Of a stretch of 64,000 nt of DNA, positions 58,111 through 64,000 are shown in pieces. Within the stretch, counting starts at the first letter, position 1, and every line of letters begins with the position of its first letter. This DNA comes from Stenocarpella maydis (Eukaryota > Ascomycota > Sordariomycetes > Diaporthales > Diaporthaceae). The stretch is taken from assembly GCA_002270565.1 (NCBI GenBank), contig NQMI01000103.1, positions 62,001-126,000 on the forward strand, given 5' to 3'. Both the position numbers and the translations under genes were made by a program. The notes below the pieces were generated by a model that saw only the letters and a list, made by a program, of their open reading frames with translations, was not told the DNA's origin and searched no databases.

Positions 58111-58758
58111 GTTGACGTTGATTGTACAGCAATGGTGAATCTGGCTAGCCGATGTTCTCGTCCAGCGTTGCTTTGGTGATCGGCACACAAGCTGAACCAG
58201 CGCAAGGGGTGGTGTTTAGGGCGGGGTTTGCTTTCCAACTGCAACTGAACGAATTTGGCCACTTTCGCCAACACAGCCTATCACACATCAGGGCCCCCGA
58301 GACACGGCGTGATATGCACGTCGCCGGTACCAACCAACCGGCACCAGTAGCTGAGGCCTTCTGTAAAGGGTTTAATGGCAGATACTGGAGCTTCCCCTCC
58401 TTTCCCCACTCTTGACATCTTGGGCCAAGGGTTGATCCTCAACCGACAAACACCACTTATGGAAATACATTTCGAGCTACCTGTTATCTCAACCTTCAAT
58501 TCTGGCAGACCCCTAACGTGGAAGATGCAGAATTTCATGAGGCCATGGCCTCAATGCAAGTAGTTTGAAATGGGTCTTACTCGCGACCGCTGTAGGCATC
58601 CCCGGAGAGCCAAACGCCTGTACCAGAGCTTTATCTGTCTACAGGAAAGGTTTCAGTGAATTCTGCAAATCTATTGCACCCTTGCGTCACATCACTACTC
58701 GCACAAGACTATCGCCAAAATCAGAGACGTCGTAAAGACGAGACCACGAGCGAGAACC
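58111..58758. promoter_or_regulatory. Divergent promoter between the imidase and dehydrogenase genes
   Basis: 648 bp shared by two divergent start codons. GATA-type sites (TTATCT) lie at 58484-58489 and 58631-58636. It is expected to drive both genes together under nitrogen and pathway control. Confidence 0.5.
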
Positions 58759-59596
58759 ATGTCCAAGGTAGGCACAAGAACCACAATATAAAATAACTTG
58801 TGGGGATAGATCATGGCGTGAGTGTTAACCTTGTTGCGTACAGTTTTCATTAAACGGAAGGGTCGCTCTAATCACCGGAGGAGCTAGAGGCTGCGGCCTT
58901 GCATTCGCTCAAGGTCTGGCCGAAGCAGGCGCAGATGTGGCCATCTTCGATATCATCCCGCCCTCACCATCTCTGGCCCAGCTCACCACAGACCATGGCG
59001 TTCGAACAAAAGCATACACGGTCGATGTGACGTCTGTCTCGGGCCTGAAGACCGCATTTGGAGCATTCAAGGCTGACTTTGGTGGGCGGCTTGATATTGT
59101 GGTTGCGTGTGCGGGCGTGAACAAGAACGTTGAGCTCCTCGACACCACGGAGGAAGACTTCGACAGGTTATTCGGAGTAAACTGCAAGGGTGTCTACTTC
59201 ACCGCCCAGCTGGCAGCCAAACAGATGATCGAGAACGGCACCAAGTGCGGCAGCATCATCCTTGTTGCCAGCATGGCTTCATATATCGCCATCCGCTCCC
59301 AGCGCTCCAGTGCCTACTGTGGGACAAAAGGGGCGGTGAAGGCCATGGTAGCACCAATGGCTGCAGAAATGAACAAGTATGGAATTCGAGTGAACTCAGT
59401 GAGCCCGGGCTTTGTCAGGACTGAGATGACGAGCCCGTTTCCCCATTTGTTGGAGAGTTGGAAAGATGAGGTTATGCTTGGTCGGGTTGCAGAGCCGGAT
59501 GATATCAAGGGGGCATGTGTATTCTTAGCTAGCGATGCAAGCAAGTACTGTACTGGGACAGACATCGTGGTGGATGGAGGTGTGACTAAGTGGTAA
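58759..59596 (+). CDS. hxnW: Short-chain dehydrogenase/reductase (HxnW-type)
   Basis: A 9-bp first exon (MSK, 58759-58767), a 76-bp intron (GTAGGC, TACAG) and exon 58844-59596, 253 aa, the usual size of a classical SDR. Cofactor motif TGGARGCG begins at residue 14. NNAG equivalent is CAGVNKN, catalytic Ser in LVASMAS, YCGTK gives Tyr and Lys, and SPGFVRTEM and GTDIVVDGGVTKW close the protein. It oxidises or reduces a hydroxyl/keto group with NAD(P)(H). The tiny first exon was chosen because only it supplies an ATG in frame with a normal N-terminus. In the hxn set the SDR is HxnW. Confidence 0.87.
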
Positions 59597-59763
59597 ATAT
59601 CGGCATTTGCTGCAGGGGAGCAATAACGAAGTAGTCAGTCAGTAAACCCTCAGAGACGTCGCAACTGTTGACCGGTTCAACAAAATTTACATGTTCCACT
59701 ACCTGTCCATCACTTGCTAGCCATTCAATTGTATATGCTATCTTAGAAATGATATTCTATTTC

Positions 59764-61714
59764 CTAGACGTACCCCGAATAAAATGGGTGCCGAGCATAG
59801 GTACCATTGCTAGCTTTTATGACACCTTCTACCACTCTTCCAATTCCGAGGACCTTTTCTTCCTCCAGTTTACGTCCGATGATTTGCAATCCGACAGGCA
59901 ACTTAAGCCTGGCCATCTCCTCCCGATTTTCTTCCCACAAGCCCAAGCTCCACTCGTCTGTCTCGCCTCGTGGTTTGAAGTCCCACGGCGTTTGCACGTC
60001 TTCCTCACGTACCGCACCGCCTGGTATCACAAGTGCGGTATAGTCCAGGACATTCCAGATTTTCGTATATCCTACCCACCTGCAGCTCTTATGGGGCACA
60101 GCAGTGTGAGGCATAGGAGGCATGAGGACTGCATCGACTATCCTCCCATCGCTGGTACGTATGGAGTTCCACTTCTCCAGATACGCCTGCTGCAAAGACC
60201 ACTTGTGCCGGTTAAGCTGCCAGTACTCAAAGACCGAGATTGCCTGGCCTCTGTTAACCAGCTTTTCCACGTGCGGAATGAATGGTTCGCCCCCGGCTGC
60301 GGTTGCGGCACGAATATCCTCGCCGCCGTCTGCCGTGTAGAAGTCATCCAACACCTGGATGCACTCCGGGTGTAGACCAGCGTTCCATTCTACAATTTTA
60401 TGTCCTGCGGACCGGAGAGATTCGACAGCTTCCTCTAGAACGCGAGAAATCGGTGGATGTGGTCGAGCCACACCATCGTCTCGAAGCACGCCAATGACCA
60501 GGGGCCGCGAGGTGACATCGTGATACATATTTTCTCTCCATGGTATTGGGACGCATTTAGAATCAAGCTCCCAAGGTCTTGAATTAATCAGTGACTTCAT
60601 GGTCAGCTCGATTATGTCCAGGCTGCGTGCCATAGGTCCGACCGAGGATGGCACGTGCTCTTGGCCTTCGGTTGACACCGGCACGCCATTATAAGGTAGT
60701 CTTGCACTCTGAAGTGGATGTGATTAGCTAAAGGAACTGTGGTTTGCTCCCTGGAGAGGCGCATTCAGAGTGAACTTACACTTGGCTTGAGACCGTATAT
60801 GCCCATCATGTGCGAAGGTATACGAATACTTCCTCCTATATCGGTTCCCATACCGAGCATACTCGCGCCACTGGCAATCAGGACAGCCTCGCCTCCGGTG
60901 GAGCCCCCGGGCGTATAATCGCGGCTGTAGGGGTTCGTGGTCAATCCCCAAAGCGGATTCTCCGTTTCACACCACATAATGCTCTGGGGCAGGTTGGTTT
61001 TCGCCAAGACGACTGCCCCCAGTGACTTCAACATTTTGACAACGGTGGCATCCTGGCCGGCGGGGTTGAATGCTCTCCCGACATATCCCAGAGTCGTGTC
61101 ATAGCCTTTCATATTAAACTGATCTTTCAGGCTTACCGCCAGACCATGCAGTGGCCCAATAGGCTCATGAAATTGGGCGAGGTGCTTGTCGAGGCTTTGA
61201 GCGGTCTCTAAGGCGTCTTCAAAACAGACCTCTGTCAAGCTGAAATGGACGATTAATGAGTGAGCAGGCAAAAATCAGAGTCAATAATAATTATGCATAC
61301 CAGTTTGTCTGTAGGAAGTACAAACGGATTGACTTAGCTTTTACAATCTCTTTGTCCATTGTTGGACTCGGGATTACGAGTCACCTGAACTTTCCATAGC
61401 GTTGAGAGTGAGCTTACCGATTTGTGAACCGTACAAGTCCTAGGACAGGATCTCAGTTTTCTATGCAATTTCGCAACTAAGCTTTGATACTGACATGGGT
61501 TAACTCACTTTTTGATTCGGGACACCACGACGGTTTCGCAGGACATCCTCGCACTCGCAATATCATGAAGAACTTGCCCATCGTTGACCAAGTCTTGCAC
61601 GTTGATGCTACAGCCTAATGATTCGGACTTAGTATTCTCATTAAAAGCAGCAAACCGTTTGACTGCTTCTGCCTGGTCGCGTTTCTTCTCAGCGACGACA
61701 TCCTGCCAAGTCAT
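59764..61714 (-). CDS. hxnN: Amidase signature enzyme (HxnN-type)
   Basis: Leftward. Firm exons are 61714-61509, one ending at 61301 (...FLQTN, with split Cys), 61239-60780 and 60708-59764. The joins give QTNCLTEVCFEDALE and GLKPSSARLPYNGVPVSTEG. The exon or exons between 61509 and about 61360 could not be resolved, and the 5' part may need checking for damage. Ser-Ser-Lys triad: Lys in LAVSLKDQFN, cis-Ser in PGGSTGGE, nucleophile Ser in GTDIGGSIRIPS. The total is near 550 aa, normal for fungal acetamidase/fatty-acid-amide-hydrolase-like enzymes. It would release ammonia from an amide made by the imidase. The symbol comes from cluster content. Confidence 0.8.
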
Positions 61715-62480
61715 CTCGCTGCTTTCGTCGCGTATCGCAGATATTGGTTGTTCTTTGTGCTAGAGAAAAATCTGTAACTTGTACAATGAATGACACTACA
61801 AATCGAGTGGCAGCGCCGCTCCCGACTATCCGGCCCGGTCGCGGAAGTCCGTGACTACAGTTAAGTTAGAGATATCCTGTACCCTTGCTCTATCAAGCCT
61901 ACATAGTCCGCCAATGAGAACACAGAGGACCCCCACTTAGTTATGTAGCGTCATGACCAAAACATTCAAGAATGCCATTGGGCAATCATCTGCCCGTATC
62001 CCTGGCCGCATACGGAGTAGGGTTAGATCAAGCTTATCTACCGCTTACTGGAGGCGGTCACAACGTCACTGGTTAGCGTCAACATCCGAAATGCACAACG
62101 GCGCTCATGTGGCAGGGATAGTCGCGTCGCTCAAGAGTGGGGGCACTTCCGAGTCTGAGTGTTTTCCGCCATGTACCAAATGCAGACAGACAGCCTGAGG
62201 TGTTTGCAGAGCACTAGGCTGCCCTTCAAGGATAAGGCAGGCATGGCCAGGAGACTCACGTCATGCCGTGAGCTGATGAGCAACTTGAGGGGCCGATCAG
62301 GTACAAGCCTGGTCAAGCAACACAAAACCGTAGCTCTCTTATGAAGTCTAGGTTCTGGGTGACTTATTGTCGGCTTACTTGTGCTTTGTTGGGTTTCAGG
62401 CAGAAGTCATTTCGCCACGCAGAAGCATCTGGCTCAACACGATTCTCAACAAGGCAAACGGGGAAGTGGCGCGAGGAGAC
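61715..62480. promoter_or_regulatory. Divergent promoter between the amidase and FAD monooxygenase genes
   Basis: 766 bp between divergent starts, with GATA-type sites CTTATCT at 62033-62039 and GATAAG at 62231-62236. Short ORFs here have no coding features. Confidence 0.5.
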
Positions 62481-64000
62481 ATGGCTGAATCGACAAAATG
62501 CGGTGTTTGTGTGGTCGGTGCTGGGCCTGCCGGCATCATGTTGGCGTAAGCCATGTTAGACCCGAACAATAGACCATCTACTGACTGAGTGCATCAGAGC
62601 TCTCTTGGCGAGGTTCGGCATCAAGGTCGAAATACTAGACGAGAGGGCGGACCAGACGACAGTGGGAAGAGCCGACGGTCTTCAGCCCAAGACAATAGAG
62701 ACCTTTCAGATGATGCGTCTCGGTGGTGAACTTCTTGACACTGGAGTCAAGGTCTTTGATATCTGCATGTGGCGCTCTCAGGTAGATGACAACGGGAACA
62801 CCGGCCTGCTCCGTGTCGGGCGCGAGGTTCATTACCCTCCTGACGCTGTTGATGTTCTTCACCCCTTCATCCTGCTATGTCATCAAGGCATGGTGGAGGG
62901 AATGTTTGTCGATGACCTGCGGCAGAGCGGCTTTGAAGTCCGGCGTGGGTGCAGGTTCGAAACTTTTGGCTACGGACAAGGGGACGGGGGTTCTCCAATC
63001 CAAGTCACATACACCCATGACGGCTCGGAAAGGAGTATTCAATCTGACTACCTCGTGGGCTGTGATGGGGCTCGCTCACGGGTCCGCCAGGGTATTCCCG
63101 GAACATATGCAGAGGGAAACTCTCATGATTCTTACTGGGGCGTGCTGGATGGAGAACTCAAAACCGACTTCCCTGATATCTGGAGCAAGACCGTTGTTTA
63201 CTCAGAGCAGCACGGGTCAGTTCTGATTATTCCCCGTGAGCGCAACTTGACACGCTTCTACATCGAAGTCAAGAATCAGCAGAACTCCGTCGATGAGACC
63301 TTCGTCATGGACCAAGCCAGGAAGATCATGTCCCCATACAAGCTGGAGTGGCTCTCGGTCGAGTGGTTCGGCAACTACCGCGTCACACAACGAGTGGCAG
63401 CCTGCTTCTCCGACTCTACGGGCCAACCTCCGCGAGTATTCATCGCCGGTGATGCCAGCCATACGCACAGCCCCAAGGCCGCCCAGGGTATGAACACCAG
63501 CATGCACGATTCATGGAACCTCGGCTGGAAGTTGAATCTCGCCCTCCGTGGGCTCGCCCAAAAGGACATCCTGCTCGGGACCTACGAAGAGGAGAGGAAG
63601 AAGATCGCCCACGACCTGATCGATTTTGATTACGAGCATGCCAACAGCATCGCTGGTGGAGACGCCAAGGCTTTGGCCAAGAACTTTCGCACCAACATCG
63701 GCTTCATATCTGGTGCTGGAGTTGAGTACGGCCGCAACGTCCTCAATGATTTGGGAATGCCCGCCAAGAGCCTTCAAAACGACCATGCGCTGCAAGGTGC
63801 GGCTCGCCCTGGCCGGAACCTGCCCCCGGCCAAAGTAACCCGTTACATTGACGACAATCCTGTGGATATCCAGCTGGATATACCAGTCCTGGGCCAGTTC
63901 CGTGTCTTTGCCATTGTACCAGACCTCATTGCAGCATCTAGATTTCTGAGCAGGTTTAGTGAGTCCGTCCTGGCGGAGAACTCGCTCGTCTCGCAGCTGT
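62481..64000 (+). CDS. hxnV: FAD monooxygenase of the phenol 2-monooxygenase family (HxnV-type), partial
   Basis: Exon 1 62481-62545, a 52-bp intron (donor GTAAGC, acceptor ATCAG), exon 2 from 62598 open to the window end (about 490 residues). Motifs are VVGAGPAGIMLA for FAD (residues 12-23), GRADGLQPKTIE, LVGCDGARSRVR (DG motif) and FIAGDASHTHSPKAAQGMN (GD motif), then NLGWKLNLALRG. This layout is that of phenol/resorcinol hydroxylases and of HxnV. The C-terminal thioredoxin-like part continues beyond the edge. Group A flavoprotein using NADPH and O2 to hydroxylate an aromatic ring. Confidence 0.87.

Noticed and set aside
1..64000. Secondary-metabolite cluster with PKS or NRPS, CRISPR array, rRNA genes
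   Set aside because: No ketosynthase, adenylation or condensation motifs, no regularly spaced direct repeats of CRISPR type and no rRNA-like sequence were found.

Overview
The window is a piece of a filamentous ascomycete genome (Pezizomycotina, probably Sordariomycetes). The evidence is short 45-115 bp introns with GTRNGT donors and CTAAC-type branch sites, typical Pezizomycotina families (Zn2Cys6 regulator, CFEM-like GPI protein, STAND/NACHT protein, FSH serine hydrolase) and AT-rich transposon relics whose stop codons are mostly TAG where CAG or TGG would be expected, the pattern left by repeat-induced point mutation (RIP). No ribosomal, mitochondrial or CRISPR sequence was seen.

Layout. 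1-6.4 kb: the 3' part of a coiled-coil microtubule-organising-centre-like protein, a 9-N gap behind a poly-T run, an amidohydrolase and a single-pass membrane protein with a crystallin-like ectodomain. 6.8-9.0 kb: a pogo/Fot1 element with perfect 40-nt inverted repeats but a dead transposase. 9-12 kb: AT-rich relics and a decaying membrane protein. 12.7-18.4 kb: a CFEM-like GPI protein, a 166-bp MITE, and a GH5 glycosidase gene split by a 3-kb Mutator-like element with an 8-bp target duplication. 18.8-22.8 kb: a small membrane protein running into a nested stack of at least three elements. 23.4-27.7 kb: a SET-domain gene with a homopyrimidine intron, a HET-protein relic and an FAD monooxygenase. 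29-30.6 kb: a P450 pseudogene, then 3.5 kb with no recognisable gene. 34.1-45.5 kb: ordinary genes (nine-exon Zn2Cys6 factor, small conserved protein, MARVEL protein, FSH hydrolase, epoxide-hydrolase-like enzyme). 45.7-52.2 kb: a kinase-like pseudogene, a NACHT STAND protein and a Rieske-oxygenase relic.

53.1-64.0 kb: a compact catabolic cluster, in order a 2-oxoglutarate/Fe(II) oxygenase, an MFS anion transporter, a polysaccharide-deacetylase/cyclic-imidase-type hydrolase, a short-chain dehydrogenase, an amidase and a phenol-hydroxylase-type FAD monooxygenase. This combination matches the nicotinate-degradation (hxn) genes known from Aspergillus nidulans (hxnY, hxnP/Z, hxnM, hxnW, hxnN, hxnV). 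The inferred job is uptake and breakdown of nicotinate or a related N-heterocycle: oxygenases hydroxylate the ring, the imidase and amidase open it and release ammonia, and AreA-type GATA sites in the divergent promoters fit nitrogen control. The cluster probably continues past the right edge. Exon coordinates in the entries come from reading splice sites and phases by eye; no search was run.
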